Part shown: piece by piece, positions 22,965 through 31,867 of the stretch | Layout of the letters: every line of letters starts with the position of its first letter | Position numbering within the stretch: position 1 is the stretch's first letter | DNA from: Lachnospiraceae bacterium | GTDB lineage: Bacteria > Bacillota > Clostridia > Lachnospirales > Lachnospiraceae | Assembly: GCA_017469945.1 (NCBI GenBank) | Contig: JAFUFI010000020.1 | Span: 62,001 to 126,000, forward strand | DNA: 64,000 nucleotides | Direction of reading: 5' to 3' | The notes under the pieces: generated by a model | The model's input: only the letters and a program-made list of their open reading frames with translations | Told to the model about the DNA's origin: nothing | Database searches by the model: none | Made by a program: the position numbers and the translations under genes

Positions 22965-24560
22965 TTAAACCCTCTCCTTATCGTTTTTAGATTTCTTTTG
23001 TTCTTCCCTGATATCTTTTATGACGCCTTGAAGATGTGCGATGATATCCCCCGCAGTAACCGAATCCTCAGCCATATCCTCAAGACAGGCACTTCCCGCC
23101 ATACCGTGGATATACACGGCGTTTCTGACCGCATCAAACAATTTTTCTTTGGAAGATACTTCACCCCTGCTTTTACAGATACCCGTCACATTTCCGAGAA
23201 ACGCCGCTATAATACCCGCAAGTACATCACCGCTTCCCGCCGTAGCCATTCCGCAGTTTCCCGATGTGATAAGCTGTGTGGATTCTCCGTTTGTCACTGC
23301 AGAAACAGAGTCCTTCGCCACAAGGATCACGTTTTCCTCTTTGGCAAAGTCCGATGCATTCTTGCAAAAATCTTTTTTGATGTCTTTTACATCAAGACCC
23401 GTCAGTCTCGAAAACTCGCCAAGATGGGGCGTAAGAACGGTAAGTCCATCCCTTTCTTTAACCTTTTTACGCAATTCTTTATCCGAAGAAATGATATTTA
23501 ATCCGTCCGCATCAATAACAACCGGCTTTTCGCCGGATGCATCAAGAAGGCATTCAAACACCTTTCTTGCTTCATCTTTAACACCTATACCCGGTCCCGC
23601 AAGGATCACATCGCACCAGGCGGCGTCTTCTTTTAAATCCTCCGCGTCAGACTTATGTAAACCAATAGTCGTAACCATCGCTTCGGGCAAGGTCTTTTTG
23701 ACTATGTCCGCATTTTCCTCGCTCGTAATAACCTTAACCATTCCTGCTCCTGCTTTAAAAGCCGCAAGGCAGGCAAGGACACAAGCTCCGCTTATTTTCT
23801 CGGATCCCGCAAACACAAGCACTTTCCCGAAGGTTCCCTTGTTTCCGTCTGCCGGTCTTTGGGGCAGGCTTGCGATGATATCCGATGTTTCGGGCACGCT
23901 GCAGACAGGCTTTTCAAGCGCCTCAAGCGATCTGTCCGTAATACCGATATTGGCGATAAGCAATTCCCCCGCATATCCTCTTCCCGGATCAAGTACCAAT
24001 CCTTTTTTGGCAAATCCGTATGTTACGGTAAGGTCCGCAGCAAAAGCCGTTCCCATTACAGCCCCGGTATCTGCGTTTACCCCGCTAGGTATATCCATCG
24101 CAACATGGTAGCCGGAAAGCGCATTCATCTTTTCTATAGCAGATATTCTCTCGTCCGACAGTCTTCTTGACAGCCCAATCCCGAACATCGCATCAATAAC
24201 AATATCATACTCATCTTTTATCCCGCTAAAAGGTACAGGCTCAAGTCCATATTTTAATAATGTATCTTTCTGCCGATCAAAAAGCTCACTACGCTTTCCT
24301 TCATCAAAAGGGATCGAGTAATCCGCTCTGTACCCTCCCTCGAAAAAAATCCTCGCAAGGGCAAGCCCGTCCGCTCCGTTATTTCCCGTGCCGCAGATTA
24401 TCAGGGCCTTGGAATCTTCATACATATTCCCCGTATTGCATATTGAAATAAAAGTAGCAAGCGCCGCTCTTTCCATTAAAACCGCGCTGTCTATGCCAAA
24501 ATGCTCCGATGTGTAATTGTCGCATTTTCTCATTTGGTCCGCATCAAGAAGGATTCGCAT
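22965..24560 (-). CDS. nnr: Bifunctional NAD(P)HX epimerase/dehydratase
   Basis: This enzyme repairs hydrated NADH and NADPH. The N-terminal part (1-215) is the epimerase, with CGTGNNGADGLALAR and GIGLSR. The C-terminal part (about 225-520) is the ADP-dependent dehydratase of the ribokinase-like fold, with VLAGPGIG, VIDADGLN, LTPHLGEFSRL and the catalytic AGSGDVLAG. It is full length at 531 aa. It is followed without a gap by deoB and preceded by a small unknown gene on the same strand. Confidence 0.95.
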   Translation of the reverse strand: MRILLDADQMRKCDNYTSEHFGIDSAVLMERAALATFISICNTGNMYEDSKALIICGTGNNGADGLALARIFFEGGYRADYSIPFDEGKRSELFDRQKDTLLKYGLEPVPFSGIKDEYDIVIDAMFGIGLSRRLSDERISAIEKMNALSGYHVAMDIPSGVNADTGAVMGTAFAADLTVTYGFAKKGLVLDPGRGYAGELLIANIGITDRSLEALEKPVCSVPETSDIIASLPQRPADGNKGTFGKVLVFAGSEKISGACVLACLAAFKAGAGMVKVITSEENADIVKKTLPEAMVTTIGLHKSDAEDLKEDAAWCDVILAGPGIGVKDEARKVFECLLDASGEKPVVIDADGLNIISSDKELRKKVKERDGLTVLTPHLGEFSRLTGLDVKDIKKDFCKNASDFAKEENVILVAKDSVSAVTNGESTQLITSGNCGMATAGSGDVLAGIIAAFLGNVTGICKSRGEVSSKEKLFDAVRNAVYIHGMAGSACLEDMAEDSVTAGDIIAHLQGVIKDIREEQKKSKNDKERV

Positions 24561-24598
24561 TTTTAATCTCCTCGCACCTTTTAAAAAACTGAAGGTAA

Positions 24599-24871
24599 CT
24601 ACTTTCCCTGTTCCTGTCCGAGAAAAGCCTTTAAGGGCGTCACCTTCCCCGCTACCCCCGTTATATTATCCCTGTCATTATTTACATATTCTATAAGGCT
24701 TTTTATCTCATCTTCGGAAAAGCCCTTATTACTCAGCGCCTTTACTTCGCTTCCCGGATCGGGCAAAAGAATCTCCGCGCTCTTTTCGCCGTCCGTAAAG
24801 ATCAGATATATTGATTTTGCGCCGTCTTTTCTAAAGATCGGCGATACGCTCATATTAATTTCAGGATTCAT
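24599..24871 (-). CDS. Small protein of unknown function, 90 aa
   Basis: I do not recognise this protein. The start MNPEINMSVSPIF has GAGG eight bases upstream and is preferred over the in-frame ATG at 24937. It has a compact N-terminal beta-like part (SPIFRKDGAKSIYLIFTDGEKSAEI), then a helical segment (EDEIKSLIEYVNND) and a short tail. There is no signal or membrane segment. It is 38 bp upstream of nnr and probably the first gene of the nnr-deoB operon. Its other side faces the divergent B12 operon. Confidence 0.7.
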   Translation of the reverse strand: MNPEINMSVSPIFRKDGAKSIYLIFTDGEKSAEILLPDPGSEVKALSNKGFSEDEIKSLIEYVNNDRDNITGVAGKVTPLKAFLGQEQGK

Positions 24872-24978
24872 AAAACGCACCTCAAAAATGATTTGCCTAT
24901 CAATATAGATTATGAAGGTTTTAAAGGCAAAGTTCAATGATTATTTCTGCCTGCAAGCGTAAAATGGACTTTCATCGA

Positions 24979-25007
24979 TTGAAAAGGCATAAAAAATATG
25001 GTAAGAT
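24979..25007 (+). promoter_or_regulatory. Promoter of the B12 uptake operon
   Basis: TTGAAA (24979-24984) and TAAGAT (25002-25007) are separated by exactly 17 bases. A transcript would start near 25014, at the beginning of the riboswitch. Confidence 0.65.
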
Positions 25008-25013
25008 TCTTCG

Positions 25014-25352
25014 TTGTGTGTGTAAGCTCGAAGAAATGCCGAAGGCTACGAAAAGCCATCGGTTTTCGGGAAACACGGAATGGAGTGAAAGTCTCCGCGA
25101 GTCGGTCACTGTGAAGCGCATTATTGCTTGGTGGAAGCAGAGATCGGCACAGGTTATTACGTCTTTCATTCGCAAACGGCACAAGTGCCTTTTTGCTCAT
25201 GAAGACGCAGTTCCGACATGGTCGGAACAATTCAGCCACAGCCAGACGGCCCTCCTCATGCAAGCATGGTCGGTCCTTCTGCTGTAGCTAAATAACAACC
25301 TACGCCGTAACATTGCGATAAGTCAGATACGTGGGCCTGCACACTTGTTTTT
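25014..25352 (+). promoter_or_regulatory. Cobalamin riboswitch
   Basis: The leader RNA carries the conserved core of the B12 riboswitch. CGGGAAACACGGAATGG at about 25067 is followed by GTGAAAGTCTCCGCG and the GGTCACTGTGAAG segment ending near 25114. The B12 box is present as AAGTCAGATACGTGGGCCTG near 25319-25339. Long variable arms lie between them, giving about 340 bases in total. A stem CTTGTTTT/AAAACAAG just before the first gene overlaps its ribosome site region, so control is probably at translation. Binding of B12 should switch the operon off. Confidence 0.85.
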
Positions 25353-25387
25353 GCCGAAACCGAAAACAAGAAAGGAAAAGTGAAAAA

Positions 25388-25789
25388 ATGAAAAACAGTT
25401 TATCAAAAGTAATCCGCAGAGCAGCAGCTCTTGCAGGAGCCCTTGTACTCGCATTCGGTCTTACCGCTTGCGGAGCTAAGGGTGCAAACATCACCATCGC
25501 GGTAACAGGTCCCGATGGAGCTACCGAATCTTTCTCAGGAAAGACTCAGGCAACAACTCTTTACGATGCAATCTCTGATTTTGATGGAGTAACCATTGAC
25601 GGTACCAGCGAAGACTGGGGATACTATGTAACTACCATCAACGGCGTTGAAGCCAACTACGATACAGACGGCGCATACTGGTCAGTATATGTTAACGGAG
25701 AATACGGAACTTCAACCATCGACGCTCAGCCCATCGCTGACGGAGATACCTACTCTTTCGTTTACGAAGTATACCAGGCAGCTGAATAA
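25388..25789 (+). CDS. Lipoprotein with a transcobalamin-like C-terminal (DUF4430) domain, 133 aa
   Basis: A signal peptide with lipobox L-T-A-C (cysteine near residue 28) anchors a single small domain. That domain (about 35-130) has the layout of the DUF4430/transcobalamin C-terminal family: TTLYDAISDFDGV, YVTTINGVEA, the strand WSVYVNGEYG and the final DGDTYSFVYE. In human intrinsic factor the equivalent domain covers the bound B12. The position directly behind a cobalamin riboswitch supports a role in capturing B12 or a related corrinoid at the surface. The start at MKNSLSKV was chosen for its signal peptide; the longer frame lies in the leader. Confidence 0.88.
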   Translation: MKNSLSKVIRRAAALAGALVLAFGLTACGAKGANITIAVTGPDGATESFSGKTQATTLYDAISDFDGVTIDGTSEDWGYYVTTINGVEANYDTDGAYWSVYVNGEYGTSTIDAQPIADGDTYSFVYEVYQAAE

Positions 25790-25829
25790 TCAGTAAAAAA
25801 ATTTGCAATCCACCTGCAATCTTAATCAA

Positions 25830-27500
25830 ATGTTAAAATCGGAGAGAACAATCGTAAAAAAAGAACGTAAACTGTTTTCACGCGCAATCTGTGCGGGTCT
25901 TGTTTGCTTGTGTCTTTTTTCGGCTGTTTTCTCCCTTTTTAATGTTTCCTCTTTCGCTTCAAATAAAGCCGATATCCGTGAGGAGATTTTCTGCACCTAC
26001 AGATGGAAAATGGCCCTTGAAGGCGAAGGGGACCTTCAAAGCCTTATCGATAATACTTTTTGCGATTCCCCTTTAAACGGCACCAACCAAAACTATATTC
26101 TTTCGATAATTCAAAATCCTGCTATCGACGCAGATTTTTCTAAATATTCAGATTCCCTTAAAGAGGCTCTCTACGACGGCGTAATCTCAGAGGAAGGAAT
26201 CTTTCCCACTTCTCTTCAAAAATCACTTGCCACATACTGCATTGTTTCCGGAAACACAGATGTAAGGCCCGAGGTACTCGAAAAAGCCCTTTACGGAACC
26301 ATCGGTGAAAAGGGCATAATGAGCTATGTCTACGGACTCTATATGATGGATGTCTGCAGATTTGATGATGCATCATTTTCAAGAGAAGAGATCATTTCAG
26401 AACTTCTAAAACTCCAGAAAAATGACGGCGGCTTTACCTTAGCCGGGGATGAAGGCGATACGGATGTTACGGCTATGACCCTTCAGGTTCTTGCCCCCGC
26501 TTACCTTAAACAGACCGATTATTATAAGTCTGCTTTTGAGGATAAAGAGAGTAAAAAGCTGTATGATGAACTTGTTCTTTGTGTAGATAAGGCTGTCGGA
26601 TTCTTGTCTTCGATTCAGGGTGAAGACGGCGATTACGCCAGTTTCGGGACCTATTGCAGTGAGAGCTCGTCCCAGGTGATCCTTGCTCTTAAGGCGCTTA
26701 ATATCTCCATCTTGGGGGATGAGCGTTTTAAATCCGAAAGCGCTGACCTTTTAAAAGGGTTAATGATTTACAAAAATGAAGACGGCGGCTTTATTCACTC
26801 AAAAGGGACTCCTTCAAACGATATGGCCTCGTCACAGTCGGCGCTGGCTCTTACAGCTATCTGTTCGGAGCTTTCCGAGGAGGGCTTTGACAAAGAGCCA
26901 ATACCTGCCTCGGACTTTAAAATCCGCAAAAGAGCTCCTCTTTCCCTTAAGGTGCTCATTCCGGCAATCGGTTCGCTTTTGTTTATCGGTCTGGGAATAT
27001 TCAGATTTATCAAGCGAAAAAAAATCATTCACCTGATATCGGCCCTTGTTGTATCTCTTTTATTTTCAGGTGTTATCCTTGCCCTCGATATAAGGTCAAA
27101 ATCCTCCTTTGAAAACGAAAAGAGCCACGTCATCATATCATCCGGATCAGAAGAAGGCATAGACATCCTCTTCTCAATAAATGCAGACACCATAGACCTC
27201 GGAGATATTTATCCCGAAACCGACCTTCGTATCAAAGAAGGCTCCACGGTATTCGACGTTCTAAAAGAGGTCTGCCGACTTGAGAATATACAGTTTGATT
27301 ATGAAAAAAACTCAGTCTACGGACTGGCTTACATTAAGGGCATAAACTCCGTATACGAGTACGAGCACGGCGATCTTTCGGGATGGATGTACAGAGTAAA
27401 CGGCGAAATGCCGAATATAGGCGTCGGATACTACAAGTTAAGCGACGGTGATAAGGTTGAAATCCTTTATTCAAAAAACATCGGGAGGGACCTTGAATGA
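25830..27500 (+). CDS. Intrinsic-factor-like protein: alpha/alpha toroid plus transcobalamin-like domain
   Basis: After a signal peptide (RAICAGLVCLCLFSAVFSLF, then SFA) comes a region with repeats of the prenyltransferase/terpene-cyclase type. These are LLKLQKNDGGFTLAGDEGDTD, FLSSIQGEDGDYASFG and MIYKNEDGGFIHSKG, each followed by an alanine-rich helix. One or two membrane helices follow (about 370-415). The last 100 residues form a DUF4430 domain (EGSTVFDVLKEVC, LSGWMYRVNGEMPNIGVGYY, DGDKVEILYS). Toroid plus this domain is the plan of intrinsic factor and transcobalamin. The start is uncertain: the ATG at 25830 lacks a ribosome site, while GGAGAG lies just before an in-frame ATC. The T-component gene overlaps its end by four bases. 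Confidence 0.85.
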   Translation: MLKSERTIVKKERKLFSRAICAGLVCLCLFSAVFSLFNVSSFASNKADIREEIFCTYRWKMALEGEGDLQSLIDNTFCDSPLNGTNQNYILSIIQNPAIDADFSKYSDSLKEALYDGVISEEGIFPTSLQKSLATYCIVSGNTDVRPEVLEKALYGTIGEKGIMSYVYGLYMMDVCRFDDASFSREEIISELLKLQKNDGGFTLAGDEGDTDVTAMTLQVLAPAYLKQTDYYKSAFEDKESKKLYDELVLCVDKAVGFLSSIQGEDGDYASFGTYCSESSSQVILALKALNISILGDERFKSESADLLKGLMIYKNEDGGFIHSKGTPSNDMASSQSALALTAICSELSEEGFDKEPIPASDFKIRKRAPLSLKVLIPAIGSLLFIGLGIFRFIKRKKIIHLISALVVSLLFSGVILALDIRSKSSFENEKSHVIISSGSEEGIDILFSINADTIDLGDIYPETDLRIKEGSTVFDVLKEVCRLENIQFDYEKNSVYGLAYIKGINSVYEYEHGDLSGWMYRVNGEMPNIGVGYYKLSDGDKVEILYSKNIGRDLE

Positions 27501-28372
27501 TAGACAGGCTCCACCCCCTTACCATCTTTATTTACTTTTTAACAGTATCGATGCTTCCGGCCTTTTCCCGTAATCCCATCCTTCATCTTCTTTGCCTTGT
27601 AACCGGCTTTATAATGCTTTTTACATGGGCACAGGTAAAGAACATACTTAAAAAAATCCCATTCTTTTTGCTGTTTTTCCTGATAATATCGCTGTTTAAC
27701 CCCTTCTTCTACCACAACGGCGACACAGTTCTTTTCTACGTGGCAGGAAGACGTTTTTCCCTTGAAGCTCTGCTCTTCGGAGCCGATTCGGCGCTTATGG
27801 TTACCGGTGTGGGCCTGTGGTTTATATCCCTCTCCCACTACATGACAAGCGAAAAGGTACTTCTTTTGTTCGGAAAGCTCTCAGCAAAAGCATCTACCAT
27901 AATTTCCCTTGTAATGCGGATAATCCCTCACTACAGCAGGTATATAAAGTCCTACAGAAGGCACCAGAGGATTTTGGGATTGTACGGGGACGGAAGTTTT
28001 CTTGAAACGGTAAAAGCAGAAGGAAAGATATTTGCAGGCTTTCTTACCTGGTCTCTGGAGCATTCCATGACAACAGCCGACTCTATGACAGCAAGAGGAT
28101 ACGGCGTAGGAAAAAGAAAAAGCTTTAAGATAAACAGATTCCGAAAAATCGATTTCATCGTGTGTTTTCTAAGTCTTTGCCTGGCGGTATTTCTCGGCAT
28201 AGTACTTGGAATGGGGTACTTTTATACCGATTACTATCCGACTGTCAAAATGCCTGCTATGTCGACGGTACCCACAATATCCGGTGCGGTTTACATAACT
28301 ATCTCACTGCTACTTACCATAAATCATTTTATAAAGGCAAATTATGGATTTTCTAAAGATAAACAATCTTAA
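27497..28372 (+). CDS. ecfT: ECF transporter membrane coupling protein (T component)
   Basis: This protein joins the substrate-binding S component to the two ATPase domains. It has several membrane helices in the first 110 residues. The family's A-R-G coupling motif occurs as SMTARGYG near residue 195, preceded by IPHYSRYIKSYRRHQ. Two more helices lie near the C-terminus. At 291 aa it matches CbiQ/EcfT proteins. It overlaps the preceding and following genes, so all parts of the transporter are made together. Confidence 0.9.
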   Translation: MIDRLHPLTIFIYFLTVSMLPAFSRNPILHLLCLVTGFIMLFTWAQVKNILKKIPFFLLFFLIISLFNPFFYHNGDTVLFYVAGRRFSLEALLFGADSALMVTGVGLWFISLSHYMTSEKVLLLFGKLSAKASTIISLVMRIIPHYSRYIKSYRRHQRILGLYGDGSFLETVKAEGKIFAGFLTWSLEHSMTTADSMTARGYGVGKRKSFKINRFRKIDFIVCFLSLCLAVFLGIVLGMGYFYTDYYPTVKMPAMSTVPTISGAVYITISLLLTINHFIKANYGFSKDKQS

Positions 28373-29783
28373 TTTCATATACGGTACTTTAAATACATCT
28401 GCTAAAAAAACGGATGGTTTTGCCCTAAAAGATATCAATCTGAAGATAGACGAAGGCGATATCGTAACCTTATGCGGTCCCACCGGGTGCGGAAAATCAA
28501 CACTTCTAAAACTGCTAAAAGCCGAGATTGCCCCTGCCGGAGACCTTTCCGGCGAGATAATCTTTTGCGGAAAAAAGCTTTCTGAACTGACCGCTAAAGA
28601 GCAAAGCAAGGATATCGCTCTTCTATTTCAAAACACAGAAGACCAGATAGTCACAGACAAAGTATGGCACGAGCTTGCCTTCGGCCTTGAGAATTTAGGC
28701 TTCTCCCAGGCGGATATGGAAAACAGGATAGCTGAGATCATCGCATTTTTCAGACTTGAGTCAATCTCAAAATCCGATACGGGCATCCTCTCGGGCGGTC
28801 AAAAACAGCTGCTGCTTTTGGCAACACTTCTTGCCATGTCTCCCAAACTGCTTCTTCTTGACGAACCGATATCTGCCCTTGATCCCGAAAATGCCGAAAT
28901 GTTTATTTCCGCTCTGAAAAGACTGCACGATCAGACCGGTATCACCATCATCATTGCCGAGCACAAAATAGATTATATTGCACCGATCTCCGACAGAATG
29001 GTCGTTATGGACGGCGGAAGGATAATCTGTCAGGATAAACCGGATGAAGCCATAAAAGAATACAGAAAGCTTCTCCCGCCCATCAAAAGAGAGGCTGATT
29101 ACCCAAAGTCCTCAAGAGGCGAAAGCCGCCGGGAGGCCGCCCTTACTCTTAAAAATGTTTATTACAGATATGAAAGAAACAGCGGGGACGTACTCGAAAA
29201 CCTTGAGGCCTCTTTTGAAAAAGGTAAGTGCCATGCGATCTTCGGTTGCAACGCTGCGGGAAAGACCACTCTCTTTAATCTGATTTCAGGTTTTTATAAG
29301 CCGCAGGAAGGTAAGATCATCTTTTCAAAAAAGAAAGCAAAGATTGCCTACCTTCCCCAAAACGTAGAGCTCCTCTTTACAGCCGAAACAGTGGAGCAGG
29401 AACTTGCGAATGTGGGACTTAAAAGATCAGATTATCCAAATTATGTAAACCGTTTAAACCTTTTATCCAGCCCATACGACCTAAGCGGAGGAGAAAAACA
29501 GCTTCTTGCGCTGGCGAAAATATCCGCCCTTAACCCTGACATACTTTTAATGGATGAACCCAGCAAAGGAATGGATACAAATCTGGAAAGAATTTTGCAA
29601 TCCGAGCTGAAAAGGTTTACAGAAAACGGAATATGCGTAGTTATGTCAACTCACGACCTCGAATTTGCCTATGCGGTTTCGGACCTTTGCTCCATCCTGT
29701 CTATGGGCAAATTGACCGGATTTAAAAATACGGAAGAATTCTTTGAAACCAATAAACTATATTCACTGAAAAGGCGCCCATGA
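28344..29783 (+). CDS. ecfA: ECF transporter ATPase with two fused ABC domains
   Basis: One chain of 479 aa contains both ATPase domains of an energy-coupling-factor transporter. The first has Walker A GPTGCGKST, signature LSGGQKQ and Walker B LLLLDEPISALDP. The second has GCNAAGKTT, LSGGEKQ and ILLMDEPSKGMD. A linker near residue 240 joins them. Fused EcfA pairs of this kind belong to dedicated rather than shared ECF systems. The gene overlaps the T and S genes on either side. Confidence 0.93.
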   Translation: MDFLKINNLNFIYGTLNTSAKKTDGFALKDINLKIDEGDIVTLCGPTGCGKSTLLKLLKAEIAPAGDLSGEIIFCGKKLSELTAKEQSKDIALLFQNTEDQIVTDKVWHELAFGLENLGFSQADMENRIAEIIAFFRLESISKSDTGILSGGQKQLLLLATLLAMSPKLLLLDEPISALDPENAEMFISALKRLHDQTGITIIIAEHKIDYIAPISDRMVVMDGGRIICQDKPDEAIKEYRKLLPPIKREADYPKSSRGESRREAALTLKNVYYRYERNSGDVLENLEASFEKGKCHAIFGCNAAGKTTLFNLISGFYKPQEGKIIFSKKKAKIAYLPQNVELLFTAETVEQELANVGLKRSDYPNYVNRLNLLSSPYDLSGGEKQLLALAKISALNPDILLMDEPSKGMDTNLERILQSELKRFTENGICVVMSTHDLEFAYAVSDLCSILSMGKLTGFKNTEEFFETNKLYSLKRRP

Positions 29784-30400
29784 TTTTTGAAAGATATTAC
29801 ATTTATATATCCCTTATCCTTATCGCAGGCAGTCTTGCGCTTGTTTTTGCGCGCCTTGATAAAAGACGTACCGGCGTAAGAAGAATAACCCTTATTGCGG
29901 TTATGACCGCCCTTTCTATTGCCGGACGTTTTATTTTCGCTTCTCTCCCGGCATTTAAGCCTGTCTCGGCTATCGTAATACTGACGGGAATCTATCTTGG
30001 AGGCGAAGCAGGTTTCCTTGTGGGAAGCCTCTCCGCTTTTTTGTCCAATTTCTATTTCGGGCAAGGTCCCTGGACTCCCTTTCAGATGGCTGCCCTTGGC
30101 ATAATCGGCCTTTTTGCGGGACTTTTCTTTCAAAAAAGGAGCTTTAAATCACCCATCATCCGTAGGATCGTCATCTGTATCTACGCCGCCGTCTCAGGTA
30201 TATTCTACTCTTTGTTTCTCGATACCTGGACCATGCTCTGGACCTACGGCTCTTTAAACGGCCCCGGCTATCTTGCGGCTTGTTTGGCGGCAATTCCCTA
30301 TACCGCTTTATATGTCGCTTCAAACGTGCTTTTCTTTATTCTCCTTGATATTCCCTTCGGAAAAAGGCTTGGCAGAATAATCTCTAAATACAAGATCTGA
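29780..30400 (+). CDS. ECF transporter substrate-binding S component, predicted for B12
   Basis: This 206-aa membrane protein has about six helices and the alanine-rich first helix seen in S components (ITLIAVMTALSIAGR). GIYLGGEAGFLVGSLSAFLSNFYFGQGPWTPFQM is a conserved loop of the predicted cobalamin S components (CblT type). The gene is the last of the riboswitch-controlled operon, which is the main evidence for B12 as the substrate. A precursor such as cobinamide or another corrinoid is also possible. The C-terminus is basic, as expected for the inside. Confidence 0.85.
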   Translation: MIFERYYIYISLILIAGSLALVFARLDKRRTGVRRITLIAVMTALSIAGRFIFASLPAFKPVSAIVILTGIYLGGEAGFLVGSLSAFLSNFYFGQGPWTPFQMAALGIIGLFAGLFFQKRSFKSPIIRRIVICIYAAVSGIFYSLFLDTWTMLWTYGSLNGPGYLAACLAAIPYTALYVASNVLFFILLDIPFGKRLGRIISKYKI

Positions 30401-30485
30401 TCGAAATTCGATGTCTCTTTAATCATCCCTTTAAATGTGGTATACTTGTTTATTGCACAGGCAATTTTAAATAACGAGGACTTTT

Positions 30486-31841
30486 ATGAATATTATTATT
30501 GTAGGATGCGGAAAAGTAGGTCATACGCTGGTTGAACAGCTTGGCGGTGAACAGCATGATATAGTTGTGGTTGATTTAAACCCGGACAGAGTCCACAGTA
30601 TTACGGACGAACTCGATGCCCAGGGAATAGTAGGTAACGGTGTCAGCTACCAGACTCTTCAGGAAGCCGGTGTTGAATCGGCCGACCTTCTCATCGCGGT
30701 TACCGCTTCCGATGAGCAAAACCTCCTCTGCTGCTGTATAGCAAGACAGGCAGGTCACTGCAAGACCATCGCCAGAGTCCGTAATCCCATTTACAACGAG
30801 GAGATCTCATTCCTTCGCGATAAGCTTGGACTCGATATGGTCATCAACCCCGAGCTCCTTACCGCAAACGAGATTGCCCGCATATTCCAGTTCCCTTCGG
30901 CATTTAAAATAGACACATTCTCCAAAGGAAGGATCGAGCTTATTCACTTCCGCATCACGGAGAAGTGCCTTTTAAACGGCATGGAACTTATTAATCTGAA
31001 AAACACCCTGGGATTTAACGTTCTCATTCCTCTTGTTACAAGAGGTGATGAAGTTATCATCCCCAGAGGTAACTTTGTGTTTAAAGAAGGCGACCTGGCT
31101 TCCGTGGTTACAACTCCCAAAACCGCATCAATGTTCTTCAGAAAGATCGGCTTTACTTCCGGAAGGACAAGAACGGCTATGCTTGTGGGGGGCGGAACAA
31201 TCTCTTACTACCTTGCAAAAAGACTTCTGGCTGCCGGTATCAATACAAAGATAATCGAGATCGACGATAAAGTCTGCACCACTCTTTCCGAAAAGCTTCC
31301 CGGAGCCACCATCATAAACGGCGACGGTACGGACGGAAAGCTCCTTTTACAGGAAGGCTTAGAAAGCGCCGACGGATTTGTTGCTCTCACCGGACTCGAT
31401 GAGGAGAATATTCTCCTTGCCCTTTTGGCAAAGCGCCTCAGTAATACAAAAGCAGTCAGCAAGATAAACAGGATCAATTTCAACTCGCTCTTAAGCGACA
31501 TAAAAGTTGATACCACAATATTCCCGAGGCTCCTTACCGCGGACCAGATCCTTAAATACGCCCGCTCTATGAACGACTCCCTCGGAAGCAACGTTGAAAA
31601 TCTGTACAGACTTGAGGACGGAAAAGCCGAAGCCTTGGAATTCTACGTAAAGGAAAGTTCCGACGTTACAAATACACCTATTGCAAAACTTAAGTTAAAG
31701 AAAGACATAAATATCTGCTCAATAACACGCAAAGATAAGATCATCTTCCCCACAGGTTCCGATGAAATAAAGGTCGGCGACTATGTTGTGGTTGTTGTCA
31801 AACACCAGGGAATGAACGATATATCCGATATTTTGCAGTAA
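30486..31841 (+). CDS. trkA: Trk potassium uptake regulator TrkA
   Basis: TrkA binds NAD(H) or ATP and gates the potassium channel TrkH. The chain has two repeats of a Rossmann RCK_N domain plus RCK_C: IIVGCGKVGHTLVEQLGGE at residue 3 and MLVGGGTISYYLAKRLLAAG at about 232. Each is followed by D-x-D at the second strand and a C-terminal ligand domain. At 451 aa it is the normal double-unit form. trkH follows after 26 bp on the same strand. Confidence 0.95.
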   Translation: MNIIIVGCGKVGHTLVEQLGGEQHDIVVVDLNPDRVHSITDELDAQGIVGNGVSYQTLQEAGVESADLLIAVTASDEQNLLCCCIARQAGHCKTIARVRNPIYNEEISFLRDKLGLDMVINPELLTANEIARIFQFPSAFKIDTFSKGRIELIHFRITEKCLLNGMELINLKNTLGFNVLIPLVTRGDEVIIPRGNFVFKEGDLASVVTTPKTASMFFRKIGFTSGRTRTAMLVGGGTISYYLAKRLLAAGINTKIIEIDDKVCTTLSEKLPGATIINGDGTDGKLLLQEGLESADGFVALTGLDEENILLALLAKRLSNTKAVSKINRINFNSLLSDIKVDTTIFPRLLTADQILKYARSMNDSLGSNVENLYRLEDGKAEALEFYVKESSDVTNTPIAKLKLKKDINICSITRKDKIIFPTGSDEIKVGDYVVVVVKHQGMNDISDILQ

Positions 31842-31867
31842 AATCGGCTCGCCCGGAGGATCTTACA

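Noticed and set aside
23041..24111. A 356-codon plus-strand frame opposite nnr
   Set aside because: It is antisense to a clearly recognised enzyme gene and rich in S, P and T, as expected for a shadow frame.
24937..25287. Open frame of 116 codons on the plus strand
   Set aside because: It lies within the cobalamin riboswitch, has no ribosome site and an atypical composition.
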